Of a stretch of DNA of 30,703 nt, positions 1-9,774 are shown piece after piece. Source of the DNA: Fennellomyces sp. T-0311 (taxonomy: Eukaryota > Mucoromycota > Mucoromycetes > Mucorales > Lichtheimiaceae); assembly GCA_025266875.1 (NCBI GenBank), contig JALLLT010000115.1, forward strand, positions 1 to 30,703, in the 5' to 3' direction. The notes below the pieces were generated by a model. That model saw only the letters and a program-made list of their open reading frames with translations, searched no databases and had not been told where the DNA came from. The position numbers and the translations under genes are program-made. How positions within the stretch are numbered: position 1 is the first letter of the stretch; each line of letters starts with the position of its first letter.

Positions 1-1777
1 GGGCATGTTGCATGAGGTTTTGAACCGTCCAGCCATTGTCAGAAATCAAGCGATTGGATAGGAAGCCAGTTTGAAATGGGTTGATCAACTGGTGTAAAAG
101 TGGTTGTACCCGGTTGGCCAACAATTTGGTGTACAGTTTGGCATCGGTGTTGATCAAGGAGAGGGGTCGCCAGTTGGACAGTAAACGCGCATCTCCCTTC
201 TTGAAAAGTAGGACCATTCTGGTGTTGAACCAGGACGATGGAAACTGTAGGTCCTGCAGTGCATTGTTCAAGATCGAGAGCAACAGGTCGATGACTGGAT
301 CGTTATCCATAAAGTATCGATAAAGTTCAAAGCATAACCCATCTAGACCAGGACTTTTGCCTAGTGGTGTATGCTTTATAACGTCCAAGAGCTCACGGCG
401 GGTGAACGGGTTAGTCAAAAGACTGGCTTGGTCCCCTGAGAGTCGAGCCTCTGGTGGAATAGTCGCGAGAATTTGATCGATACTGGAAGAATGGACTGGA
501 TCAGGCGTGAACAAATTGGTGTAAAAGGAGCATGCCAGGTGCATAATACTGTCGGTGGTCACAGCAGATGTCCCACTTTCAGGGTCGTGCAGTTGCGTAA
601 TGGTTACCGCGGCAGTACGTTCCCGCAACACTCGATAAAAGTATTTGTTGTTGCGCTCACCATGCTCATGCCAACGGGTGGCCGAACGTAGAAGGAGCTG
701 TCGCGTTCGAGCTTCTTGAAGTCGCGCGATCTCTTGTTCCACCTCAACCAAGATATCAGGGGGAGCTTCCTGACTGCTATACCTCCGAGACAGGATGCTT
801 TGGCGGTTGCGTTGGAGTTCCTGTAACCGAGAGCGTTTACGTTGACTTTGTCCCCGACTATAGTCAAGGGCAGTTTCCTTGAGCACCCGCTTGAATAGGT
901 CCCATTGCTGGACTGAAGGTATCGATTCCCGTTGGTCGGTGGCAAAGAAATGTGTAACGGTAGTGGACAGAAGTAATCGAAACTCTTCTTCTTCAAGCAG
1001 CAGAGGGTTGAAACGCCAGGTGCCTGGACCGCAGGCCACTCCGGGTAATCGAAAATCGACGGTCAACATATTATGATCAGTCCATGTTGGCGAAATCAAA
1101 AGCTGTTCAGCGTGAATGACCGAAGGTAGAGAGCTTTTTGAGACAAAGATACAGTCGATTGTGGATCGACGGGAGCCGAGGGCATATGTCGGGGCTGCGG
1201 AGCGCGGGGACAGTACACCATCAGGTTCGTCAGGATACAGGCAGTTGACAAAGTCCTCAAGAAGTAACTGACACCATGGCTGGATATCCTCATGGACCGA
1301 TTCAGACAAATGTAAGTTGAAATCACCCAGTATGAAACATGGCAACGCGTGGTCTACAAAACATGGCAAGGCTGGAAGAGAAGAAAAAAACTCTGGTTGA
1401 AGTTCGGCCTCGGCATAGCCATAGAGGACTACTAATCGACACAGAGCCCCAAGTGACGTACAAATATCGGAAACAATACAACGTTGATTGGGGGTCACAT
1501 AGGTATTGGAAAGAAAGAAGGAAGAATTGAGGCAAATAAGACCACAGTGCTTGGTAAAGCAAGAAGAAGTACGGGGAAATAAACGAGACAAAAGAGTGAG
1601 ATCAGTATCAGTTAAAGTTGGATTATGAGAGTGTGATACTTCCTGAAGAGCGAGAATATCGAGGTGTAGAGATGAGGATCGAAGATAGGCTGAAAATTGA
1701 GATTGGTTGGTGGTATTGGCCACCTTTAAAATGCTTCGAGCATTCAAGGTGGCGATGCGTGCATGATTTTTTATCAT
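1..1777 (-). CDS. LINE ORF2: APE endonuclease-reverse transcriptase, 3' part off the window
   Basis: The minus strand is open from the ATG at 1777 to the left edge (592 codons, no stop). Residues 1-245 form an apurinic-type endonuclease of non-LTR retrotransposons: N12 (TLNARS), E46 (LQEVS), GDFN at 151-154, STIDCIFVS around 205-213, and TDHN at 233-236. RT follows, with GKSPGLDG at 473-480, LLFKKGD near 523-529, NWRPLSLIN near 535-543 and QTGFLSNR near 569-576. The catalytic YxDD box, thumb and any RNase H lie beyond the left edge. Its start overlaps the ORF1 stop in the tetranucleotide ATGA. The enzyme would nick target DNA and prime reverse transcription of its own RNA. The visible part has no lesion. 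The endonuclease layout is L1/Tad-like, but the clade cannot be fixed from the fragment. Confidence 0.93.
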   Translation of the reverse strand, partial: MIKNHARIATLNARSILKVANTTNQSQFSAYLRSSSLHLDILALQEVSHSHNPTLTDTDLTLLSRLFPRTSSCFTKHCGLICLNSSFFLSNTYVTPNQRCIVSDICTSLGALCRLVVLYGYAEAELQPEFFSSLPALPCFVDHALPCFILGDFNLHLSESVHEDIQPWCQLLLEDFVNCLYPDEPDGVLSPRSAAPTYALGSRRSTIDCIFVSKSSLPSVIHAEQLLISPTWTDHNMLTVDFRLPGVACGPGTWRFNPLLLEEEEFRLLLSTTVTHFFATDQRESIPSVQQWDLFKRVLKETALDYSRGQSQRKRSRLQELQRNRQSILSRRYSSQEAPPDILVEVEQEIARLQEARTRQLLLRSATRWHEHGERNNKYFYRVLRERTAAVTITQLHDPESGTSAVTTDSIMHLACSFYTNLFTPDPVHSSSIDQILATIPPEARLSGDQASLLTNPFTRRELLDVIKHTPLGKSPGLDGLCFELYRYFMDNDPVIDLLLSILNNALQDLQFPSSWFNTRMVLLFKKGDARLLSNWRPLSLINTDAKLYTKLLANRVQPLLHQLINPFQTGFLSNRLISDNGWTVQNLMQHA

Positions 1778-2988
1778 TGTTTTTGGCGGTCCGCACTACC
1801 CGAAGGTGCCGGCGAACCAGGTTTCTGTTTCGAGTCGTTGTTTGGTTGTTGGTCATGTTGAGAAGAGCTTCGAGTGTTGTAAATCTTTGGTCGTTTCGGG
1901 TCAGGTTCCCCAGTTGTAGTTGGTTCTTCCCTAAGGGAGTTGTGTAGCGGTCGATCGCGCATTGTAATGTCAAGGTCGACAGGCTGTCCCACATTGGAGT
2001 TCTGGGTGTTTTGCGGATGCTGATCCTTGGAAGTAGCGGCTTGGGAGATCTCAATATCCCAGGGCATGGACGACCCCATGGATGGTGTCGCATCGTTGGG
2101 ATTTTCCAGTGCAGCTTCTTCTTTGCTATCGATAGAGAAGGAGTCCAGTAGATCCTGTTCAGACAGACGCTCTACGCGGGCCGCCTGTTGTTGCTGTCGG
2201 CGGAGATGGCAATGCTTTTGGAAATGCCCAAATTGATGGCAGTGGAAGCATGTCACTTGTTTCAATTCGGGGCATTCAGTACGTTTGTGACCTTCCTGCT
2301 TGCAAAAGCTGCAGAGAGGTGGGCAACCTTTCCAGGATACCGGGAATGTTTGGTCCCAGTTGTCGAAGTGAATGTATCGTTGTAATTTGAGATACTGCTC
2401 ATGATCGGGGGTGTTGGGTGGTTGTGTAACATCCAAAATTACAGTTGCTTCGCCTTCGAAAATTTCGGTCTCTGGTTCCAGGTACAAACGAATCTGGCAG
2501 ACACGGCCGTAGTGACTCATCTCAGTACGTAATCCAGCTGTCAACGCCTCTTGGGAGACAAATGGGAGCTCTTTGAAATTGACCTTTACCAGGTCGGATT
2601 CGAGTCCGAGGGCCAATGTTGCACGGAAATTAACATTGCCATACGTTACGCCTTCCTCAATAGCAATATCGCGGTGGGCGTCTTCTGCATAACGTGCCTC
2701 GATTAAAAGCGCTTTAGGGTTACGGGCGCGAGAAATGGTTTTTGCGCCGAGTAGTGGGCCAATAGATTGGATAAGCTTGTATGCTGCCGCTTTGGAGGGA
2801 AGTTGTGTTCCAAAATCAAACAAAACAGCGTTCGCATTCAAGGAACGAGCAAGAATCGCTTCTGCGCGGCGTACCCGTTGGTCTTGCTGAAACCCGGTAA
2901 CTTCAAAAACGGTTTTGCTCTTATTTCGAGCGACTGTTGCCCATGACCTACTCCAGGTAGGCCCTGGTGGGCGGTTGTTGTCCAGCAT
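1774..2988 (-). CDS. LINE ORF1: Gag-like RNA-binding protein with two zinc knuckles
   Basis: A 404-aa ORF lies immediately upstream of the LINE ORF2. Residues about 25-215 look like a globular nucleic-acid-binding region with beta-alpha character, but no signature is certain. Two CX2CX4HX4C knuckles follow at about residues 226-239 (CSFCKQEGHKRTEC) and 247-260 (CFHCHQFGHFQKHC). The tail is Gln-rich, then acidic, then Lys/Pro-rich and probably disordered. ORF1 proteins of this kind coat the element RNA and form the retrotransposition particle. The stop codon at 1774-1776 overlaps the ORF2 start (ATGA), so ORF2 may be translated by termination-reinitiation. No lesion is seen. Function is inferred from the knuckles and the position. 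Confidence 0.9.
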   Translation of the reverse strand: MLDNNRPPGPTWSRSWATVARNKSKTVFEVTGFQQDQRVRRAEAILARSLNANAVLFDFGTQLPSKAAAYKLIQSIGPLLGAKTISRARNPKALLIEARYAEDAHRDIAIEEGVTYGNVNFRATLALGLESDLVKVNFKELPFVSQEALTAGLRTEMSHYGRVCQIRLYLEPETEIFEGEATVILDVTQPPNTPDHEQYLKLQRYIHFDNWDQTFPVSWKGCPPLCSFCKQEGHKRTECPELKQVTCFHCHQFGHFQKHCHLRRQQQQAARVERLSEQDLLDSFSIDSKEEAALENPNDATPSMGSSMPWDIEISQAATSKDQHPQNTQNSNVGQPVDLDITMRDRPLHNSLREEPTTTGEPDPKRPKIYNTRSSSQHDQQPNNDSKQKPGSPAPSGSADRQKQ

Positions 2989-3324
2989 AATCTGGTCGCG
3001 GGTGGGTAGGACTGGTAGTTTGATAGGCTTTTATTGAGATTGGTGGTGGTGTTAGGTATCTACTGCTACAAAGTGTGGTATAGCGGAGAAACCTTTGCTT
3101 GTCATTACGACATCAACAACTGTACAGATATCGATTGCCTTATTTGCTCTTATGTGCAACCTTGATTCGGGTTTACCAATTGTAAGGCAACTCCTTTAAC
3201 TTGGTTTCATATATTCTTCGGCTCCTTCATCTATAAGGCAAGATCAAATGAAAGTCGGCAATAACATGGATCACAGGCTTATTAGACAAAGCATTCGCCT
3301 TCTTCGTCCCGAACTTATCAACAG
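2989..3324. other. LINE 5' flank / probable 5' UTR, no gene seen
   Basis: No ORF or RNA gene is supported here. The part nearest 2988 should be the LINE 5' UTR (minus strand). I cannot place the element's 5' end because LINE insertions are delimited by target-site duplications, and the 3' end is outside the window. Confidence 0.4.
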
Positions 3325-3334
3325 TATAAATAGA
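3325..3334 (+). promoter_or_regulatory. candidate TATA box
   Basis: TATAAATAGA is a good match to a eukaryotic TATA box. The next plausible downstream start is the ATG at 3418, which opens a very short hydrophobic ORF of about 30 codons. A second ATG at 3539 opens the repeat ORF. Whether any gene is transcribed from here is unknown. Confidence 0.35.
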
Positions 3335-3538
3335 GAGCAGTTTTCCTCAATAAAACATCATCTTATTTTGGTCTCGTCATTCGAAAGCCTTTCCTCGTTT
3401 AAACGATACCACACCAATGGATCTAAATTATTCTCTGGTTAATATCAAGTATGAGACGCTTTTCATTCTATATACCTTCTATGATCTTTTTCTGCTGCTT
3501 CTTTTTGCGTAAATAGATAGGTGGTATACAAATAAAAA

Positions 3539-3735
3539 TGCCAGAGTTGGCCTTGCCAGAGTCAGAGATGGTTGGATCAGTGTTGGTGAAATCCGGGACT
3601 GCTGAGTCAATGTTTATGGATTCAGGGGTGATCGGACCAGTGCTGATGGATTTATGGTTCATCGAGTCAAGGTCGGTGGGGTCAGAGATGGTTGGGTCGC
3701 TGGTGTTGGAGCCGGGGATAGTCAAATTGACATAA
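3539..3735 (+). CDS. hypothetical short ORF made of degenerate decapeptide repeats
   Basis: This 65-codon ORF is largely built from a 30-bp-period (15-bp half-period) degenerate repeat; the block GTCAGAGATGGTTGG recurs exactly 120 bp apart (3561 and 3681). Because the period is divisible by three, the opposite strand is also open (3468-3725, Ser/Thr/Asp/Pro-rich), so openness alone is poor evidence of coding. A TATA-like box lies 214 bp upstream. I do not recognise the product. It may be a non-coding repeat lying between the LINE and the MULE. Confidence 0.25.
3546..3722. repeat. degenerate tandem repeat, 30-bp period
   Basis: About six diverged copies of a roughly 30-bp unit. The consensus is hard to fix because copies differ at many positions, but the block GTCAGAGATGGTTGG recurs in register after four units. 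It shares only the period with the better-conserved 30-bp repeats near 25104 and 26101. Confidence 0.5.
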
Positions 3736-3795
3736 CCGGAGACAATTGTATCCGATTCAATAGCGCTACATAGCCGTTAAACAGTATTTACGTCA

Positions 3796-6070
3796 TTAGC
3801 GCAGATAAATAAACTTCAGCGTATCATATACCCCATACGTTTTAGCCTTTTTTTGGGCACCATTGTCGTTGTTAGCCTCAAATTTTCGCTTTCTGGACTG
3901 TTTGTCGGCGGATTCGTTGATTCTTTGGACAAGCGTCTTTTTAGGCTTAATGACATGCTTTTTTCTTCGACCTCTGATGGCAACTTTCTGCGGAATCTTT
4001 ATAGTACCGGGTTCCGGATAGTGTGAGTCTCGAATAATCGATTCCACTTTATCCAACAATGCATTGCGCGCTTGATTATCCTTCATCTCTGCCAATTTGG
4101 TCTGCAGCGAGTAGAGTACGTTCGTCGACCGCATACACAACTCATTCTGAATAACTGAATATGTGTTCGGGGCTATTTAGGTATAATGATGGAAACGAAT
4201 TAGCCATCTACATAACCTAGCCGCTTCTATAAGTGATACTGACCTTCTCTTTCTAAATACCAAATAGCATCGATCTCTTGAATAGTTATAGGATCTTCTG
4301 GAAGCGTGTGCTGACATGGAAGTGAGAAGTTGATTCTTGAAATGCACTGACATTCACCATTCACAATCCAGTCTGAAGTGCCTTCAACTCTACGTTGTAA
4401 ATATTCATCCCTTAACACATACAACGGAAAATATGAGATCTTTCCAAAGATGTTAGCAATGTAATGCTCATCAGTGGATACAACGACGACTGGACGGCTC
4501 TGCATTTCAGTATAGAATTCCTCCACTTGAGCCATTCTCTAAGTTTTCAATTACAAGCAATGTTATCTTTAGCACAAATCCACCAATCAAGTCTATAATG
4601 CGGAGTTGTCACACTTACTGTTGCTTTTTCTTCTTCATTGATTTTTTTAAATAAATGGAGTAGCGAATGTGGTTTGAAATGTGACTTGAGAACATTGTGT
4701 CTGCTTTCAACACGTTGCGTCGTCCGGTTTCCAAGATGAATCCTCTGTTCGCACCACGGACCAGCCCATTGCTGTCGGATGTCTATGGCGCTAATATATT
4801 ATAAGTAGTGTAATTTTCAGTAACAATAGGAGCCATACTTCTCTAGATATTCGCTCAGTTCAGCGGGTTTACTTGAATCGATGGCAAGCCGATGGAAGTC
4901 TTGTCTGGCAGCCTCGAATTCATCGGTGTCCCGGGTCCAGATCATTTTCTTGACAATGTCAGACATTTTTTCCTTGTCTGATTTTTGATTATCGCATCTC
5001 TTGGTGGAGAGGGTACCGCTGAATTGCTTTTCAAAGTTGTTGTACACATGCCAAGCACATAGCATTGTTTGACTTCCAGAGAATGCTTGCACCAAGGCTG
5101 AGACGAGCTTATTATCCTCATCTGTGACGAACAAGGCAGGGGCCTCAGAGGTACTTCCTGGCCAAACGATGGTTTTGAGGATACTTGCGAGCCAAGTATA
5201 AGATGTCTGTTTTTCGTTGGATAGCAAAGCATAACCAACGACGAATGTACGCAGACTGTCATGTCCTCCAAGATTGGTAACACCGACGATATGGACAAGT
5301 GGCATCTTGTGAAAGTTCGTTTTGTACGTTGCGTCGATAAGCACCACTTTGGTAAAGCGTCTCGCATTAGAAATGGCGTCTTTATGGATGGTGAAGAGGT
5401 GCTTCAAGACGTTCGTGGTTGGCGTTACTTCGTAGAAAACTTTGTAGCCTTCCGATTCCAGATAGACCTTTAGGGGCTCGAACTCAGTAGACGCTCCAGG
5501 GACACTCTTCTGTTGCTGAATGTAGTTGTAGATAGTCTTGCGCTTCACCACAACTTCTGGATAATTTTCCTCCGCCGTTTTGATGGCACTGCCAGCAGAT
5601 AAATCGCCACAGATAACCATTAGTGCCTTCTTTACATCTTGAGACAGCTTTTGATGCTGTATATAGCACCTGGCTACATCCTTTGGGTTCGCGGAGACAA
5701 TCAGCTCATGGTTATGTGGATTCCCACCAGCAATGTTCCCCTGCTCAGGTTTGTAACTGAAGACGGTACCAGAATGCAGCGTCACCTTACAGATCTCCCA
5801 GAGTGGAACTGTTTCGCCTTCCCGTGCCTTCTTCGGTAAACGCGCATATATCTACCATTTGCAGCCGCATGCCATCGTCTTCGTCTTGCGTTGACGCTCC
5901 TGGCCGCCAGCTTTGGTTTTCCCATGGTGGACGCAGTTGACGTATCCGGAATGTTTATCTCCATTGACATGCAACGTAGTCACAGCAAAGCCATGATTCA
6001 ATGCGTAGAGTTGGACATCTAGTTCCAATGCCTCTTTCGACGAATAGGTTTTTCCAATTAAGTCGCTCAT
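3796..6070 (-). pseudogene. MULE (Mutator-like) transposase gene, four exons, one in-frame TAG
   Basis: Exons on the minus strand fit as 6070-4839, 4790-4619, 4538-4244 and 4172-3796, all with GT-AG introns that keep frame (691 codons plus stop). Order: an N-terminal FAR1/WRKY-GCM1-like Cys/His region (CVHHGK, CGCKW, then NPHNHEL), the MULE DDE core with IDATYKTN and TDEDN, then CAWHVYNNF, then NRTTQRVES. A SWIM zinc finger follows (CQCISRINFSLPCQH), then a Lys/Arg-rich tail suggesting a nuclear signal. The enzyme would bind the element ends and cut and paste it. A single TAG at 5852-5854 interrupts the N-terminal domain while the frame continues on both sides, so the copy looks freshly inactivated. 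CAG is a plausible ancestor. No TIR pair was found by eye. Confidence 0.88.
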
Positions 6071-6800
6071 TTTAAGAACAAAGGGTAGCAGTAGTTTAGA
6101 GAGATACGATAACGTAGAGTAATATGAAGGAAGACAAGTCGTCAAGAACGCGTGTGATTTAACAGAGCAGGGCCTTCTATACGCTATGCCACGAAGGTGA
6201 TTACTATTTTCATATGGATAAACACATGTTCTGCGAGACATTAGATATCGCGAATAACCTTTATATGAGTTTGTAGATCACACATGCAATTCGCTTGAAC
6301 AAGGCTATACATGTGCTGTAAGCTGATCATCATTTGGATATAGAACATGGCTGCACATGGTTTGACAAGCTGATCGCACGTGCAATTCATTTTGCATATG
6401 CTATTAAGATGAACAATTTCTTGAAATAGAATGCATCCTCTATACAAGCGAGGAGTCTGTATAGTCTATTCGACTATTGCAAAGACAATGCTGGTTTCCA
6501 TTAACAACTGATTATAAGAGATTGTAAGACCAGTAGAAGTTGGGACAACCGCAATATCACTAAGAATTTCGAATAGCAGTAATAAACTAAATTCCGAGTG
6601 CTGTAGAAGGTTAGCAGCTGAGAGACTGAGAGTGTAAAAGCTCACATCATTGCTAATGAATGAATCGACGGAATGCATACGTAGATGAAGTTGAAAAAAA
6701 GTAGTAAAAGAAATCGTTCCTGGATACAAATATTGTTGTCATGAAGTATTATTGATTACAAACTCAATATATATTCGGCAGCAGCATTAATCTGACGATC
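6071..6800. other. intergenic region, no gene seen
   Basis: This AT-rich stretch lies between the minus-strand MULE gene and the Lys-rich ORF. Short ORFs on the minus strand lack any recognisable feature. Two diverged direct copies of a segment containing GATCRCACRTGCAATTC occur near 6276 and 6372. It should hold the promoter of the MULE gene starting at 6070. Confidence 0.4.
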
Positions 6801-7049
6801 ATGGAAGCGAATGTGGCGACCAAGAGGTTGCCATCAAAAAAGTCGCCATCAGAAAAGTCGCCATCAAAAAAGTCGCCATCAAAAAAAGTCGCCACCACAA
6901 GGCAGGCAATATCATTGGCTCTGAAAAAAACGGGTTTAAAAAAACGTCGCCACTGTAGTAATACCGAAGATATATTGCTCACCACTTTAAGAGAATTCCG
7001 TGAAAGTATCTGTACAATAGTTCACAAGAAGATAAAAGGGTGGTCCTGA
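6801..7049 (+). CDS. hypothetical Lys-rich short protein with pentapeptide repeats
   Basis: An 82-aa ORF starts with MEANVATKRLPSKK. The N-terminal third is a five-residue repeat (PSKKS/PSEKS) encoded by a 15-bp tandem array, and the rest is basic and possibly helical (TLREFRESICTIVHKKIKGW). It ends 50 bp before the ATG at 7099 proposed as the first exon of the second MULE gene. I do not recognise it. Strong lysine content fits a nucleic-acid-binding or nuclear peptide, but the opposite strand is also open through the repeat, so the ORF may be fortuitous. Confidence 0.3.
   Translation: MEANVATKRLPSKKSPSEKSPSKKSPSKKVATTRQAISLALKKTGLKKRRHCSNTEDILLTTLREFRESICTIVHKKIKGWS
6828..6893. repeat. 15-bp tandem array, about 4-5 units
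   Basis: The unit is close to AAGTCGCCATCAAAA, repeated in tandem with small A-run length changes. It encodes the Pro-Ser-Lys-Lys repeats on the plus strand. Confidence 0.85.
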
Positions 7050-7098
7050 GCATCACTATTAAGCTTTCTTCCTTTTTTTATACTTAAATTTTCCAGTA

Positions 7099-7140
7099 AT
7101 GTCATCCGAATCGCAAAACATGCACATGGAGAATCAAATA
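7099..7140 (+). other. possible first exon of the second MULE transposase, cut off by the Tnp2-type element
   Basis: An ATG at 7099 follows a CT-rich leader and opens MSSESQNMHMENQI, reaching exactly the left end of the 7141-18796 element. Across the right end, the codons TAT ATG GCT CTC lead into the MULE transposase frame if the flanks are simply joined. This suggests that the outer element landed in or just 5' of the MULE coding region. The exact frame depends on the size of the target-site duplication, so this is a hypothesis. Confidence 0.35.
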
Positions 7141-7164
7141 CCTGGAAATCTCCCGCTTTACTCC

Positions 7165-8060
7165 GTTTAATCTTTTTATCTCCAGAAATCTTCGTTGCCA
7201 TACTGGATATCTTTCACATTATTGGCGTAAAATTATCATATCTTGAAGCAGTACTACGATCTAAGAATAGTATAATGGCAGATCAAGAAAAAATAATCGC
7301 TTTAAAGGAAGTTTGGGATGTATAACCGTATTTTACCTGTTTATCTTCAACAATCTCCAGAAATCTTTAAACCCTGTGGACGTTTTGTAAGAAAAAGATT
7401 GCTCAGCTCGCTGAAAAGCCCTCACTTCATAATATTCTATTACTGAAACAGACTGAACACCTCGGAAACATGACAGTCAAAAGAGCTTCTTTGGAATAGG
7501 TTAATATCTCGGTTTATCTTCGGAAATCTCTGGAAATCTTCAACCCCTGTCGACCTTTCTTAAAAAAAAAAGTCGCTCAATTCGTTCATAAACCATCATT
7601 GCATAATATTATATTATCTTTAACAGATTGTACACCTCGGAAACATGGCAAGCAAAGTGTTTACTTGGAATAGATCAATGTCTCGGTTTATCTTCAGAAA
7701 TCTCTGGAAATCTTCAACCCCTGTCGACCTTTCTTAAAAAAAAAAAGTCGCTCGATTCGTTCATAAACCATCATTGCATAATATTATATTATCTATAACA
7801 GAATTCACACCTCGGAGACATGGCAAGCAAAGTGTTTACTTGGAATAGATCAATGTCTCGGTTTATCTTCAGAAATCTCTGGAAATCTTCAACCCCTGTC
7901 GACCTTTCTTAAAAAAAAAAGTCGCTCGATTCGTTCATAAACCATCATTGCATAATATTATATTATCTATAACAGATTGCACATCTCGGAAACATAGCAA
8001 GTAAAGTGTTTATTTGGAACAGGCCAGTGTCTCGGTTTATCTTCAGAAATCGCTATAAAT
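7165..8060. repeat. 174-bp subterminal tandem repeat of the Tnp2-type element
   Basis: The phrase GTTTATCTTC recurs at 7339, 7512, 7686, 7861 and 8035 (spacing 173-175 bp), giving four full units and a partial fifth; a more diverged copy probably begins near 7170. Each unit contains AATCTCTGGAAATCTTCAA or a variant, an A-run of 9-11 and a conserved AT-rich block. The motif near TCTCCAGAAATCTT matches the TIR and recurs in both orientations in the right subterminal zone (18620-18796). In CACTA elements such subterminal motifs bind an accessory protein; that role here is inference. Confidence 0.88.
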
Positions 8061-8365
8061 CGTACCTTCCTGACTGGTATTACGACTGCCTAGCTTATTA
8101 TGTAATAGACGAACAATTCTTTAGAAGTGAAACCGAATGTTTCATATGAATGAGGTTTCGGTGGTAAAGGTGAAGCTTTCCCATCATATAAAAGCACAAA
8201 GCAATAAGCGATAATTGGTGGCTCGTTTTGAGCATGTTACTGCGCAAATATGTAAAACGTCGTGCAACATACAGTACCCACGCCAGGTCCCTTTTCCTCA
8301 CGCGTGCACGTAAAGCAGTTTTCTTGACCTGAGCAAGAACCGCCGAAGGGAACTACACGGACATC
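8061..8365. other. spacer before the Tnp2 gene; presumed promoter
   Basis: The stretch carries no supported gene. It lies between the 174-bp repeats and the ATG at 8366, so it probably holds the transposase promoter. No clear TATA box is seen close to the start. Confidence 0.35.
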
Positions 8366-9634
8366 ATGATGTCAGCGAGGTTGGAATTGCTGGTGGACTT
8401 ACCGCCAACGGAATTCCAGTGCAGAATATGTTTGAATGTATTCAAGAAAGCAATCATCAAAGAAAAAGTTCATGTCACTCAATGCAAGAAAAATTGTGCG
8501 AAAAGTCCTCAAACACCACCACCACTGTCCAGTCAAACAGAAGAAACTGAAGACGACGAAAGAGAAAAGTAAGTTATTTTTTCATTTTAGCGTGAACGCT
8601 TTGAGAGTATCAGATATTGATGAATTTGAAAAATAGCTACGGTCAACCGGTTCACGACGTGGACATGGCTGATTACGATAGCGACGATGACTGGGAAGAT
8701 ATGGAGGAGGAAACTGTTAACATGGACACCTTGTCTAAGACACTCACTGAAACCCTGACCTTGGACGAGTCCGTAACCGAAGCTGAAACCGAAACTCAAC
8801 CCCGTGCAAAACTCTATAACTTCGGAAAAATCAAAAATGTAGAAACGAAGGGTGAAGCGGCCGGAAAAAAGCTTTTAGCGTTGGCGATAAAGCACGGTGT
8901 ACCACAAGCATTTTTTGATGAATCGATCAAACTTTTTAACCAATATATCGAAGGCCATCTTGAACCAATTCCTTCATATCATTTGACTAAAAAGGTATGG
9001 AAACGACGACGACGATATAAAAAGCGTAGTACTCATACTGCTTCTCCTAAGCTCACGGAAAGCTCGTACCCTATCGCACTCAAGCAGCATCATGTATGCC
9101 GAAAAGGCTGCATGATGTTCAATATCAAAAAGAAGACGAACTGTACATATTGTGGAAATCCAAGATACACGGAAAAAAAGCGATGTTCAGACGGCAGTCA
9201 GCAAATCGATCAACCATGCGCAACAATGGGACAATTATCACTTGCAAAGCAACTTGCTCTGTTGATACATCATAAAGAAACACGAGAGCCATTGCTATAC
9301 AGGTCCGAAAGAGAACCATCCACAAACGGTTACAGTGACATTTTCGACGGTGCCGTATACAAGAAACTACAAAAGGACGGCCACTTCTGCAACGATCTCG
9401 ATATAGCTCTTGCTCTTTATACAGATGGGTTTACGTGTTTCCAGAAAGAGCAGCTTACGATCATACACTTTGTCATATTGAACCTACCGCCTGATGTACG
9501 CTACGAGAACAAGATGATGCTGCAGGTGGGAATAATACCAGGACCAGATGCACCAAAGAGTATATTCAGCTTTCTCAGCCCGCTCCTCCTAGAACTTCGA
9601 AAATACGACAGTTGCCGTAACGAAACGGAACGAA

Positions 9635-9717
9635 GATGTGGGTATGACCTCTTCTAAGCCACTTTATTTTTCAGAAATAAAATACTAATTTTAACAATGT
9701 TACTCCATTAGACCTTT
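9635..9717 (+). repeat. DIRS left inverted terminal repeat
   Basis: This 83-bp segment reads as the reverse complement of 13624-13706. A 30-bp unique extension (9605-9634) lies outside it, reaching the AAT border. Confidence 0.93.
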
Positions 9718-9774
9718 GATAAGGTACGCTTTGCCTTTTTTCGCTGAGTTAATGGGGTGGGAGTAGATTGGTTT

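Noticed and set aside
3796..7100. TIRs for the minus-strand MULE
   Set aside because: I looked for matching inverted ends in 3000-3790 and 6070-7090 by eye and found no convincing pair; a self-alignment would be decisive.
8098..8301. 67-codon minus-strand ORF before the Tnp2 gene
   Set aside because: No motif, no start context, and it lies within the presumed promoter of the opposite-strand gene.
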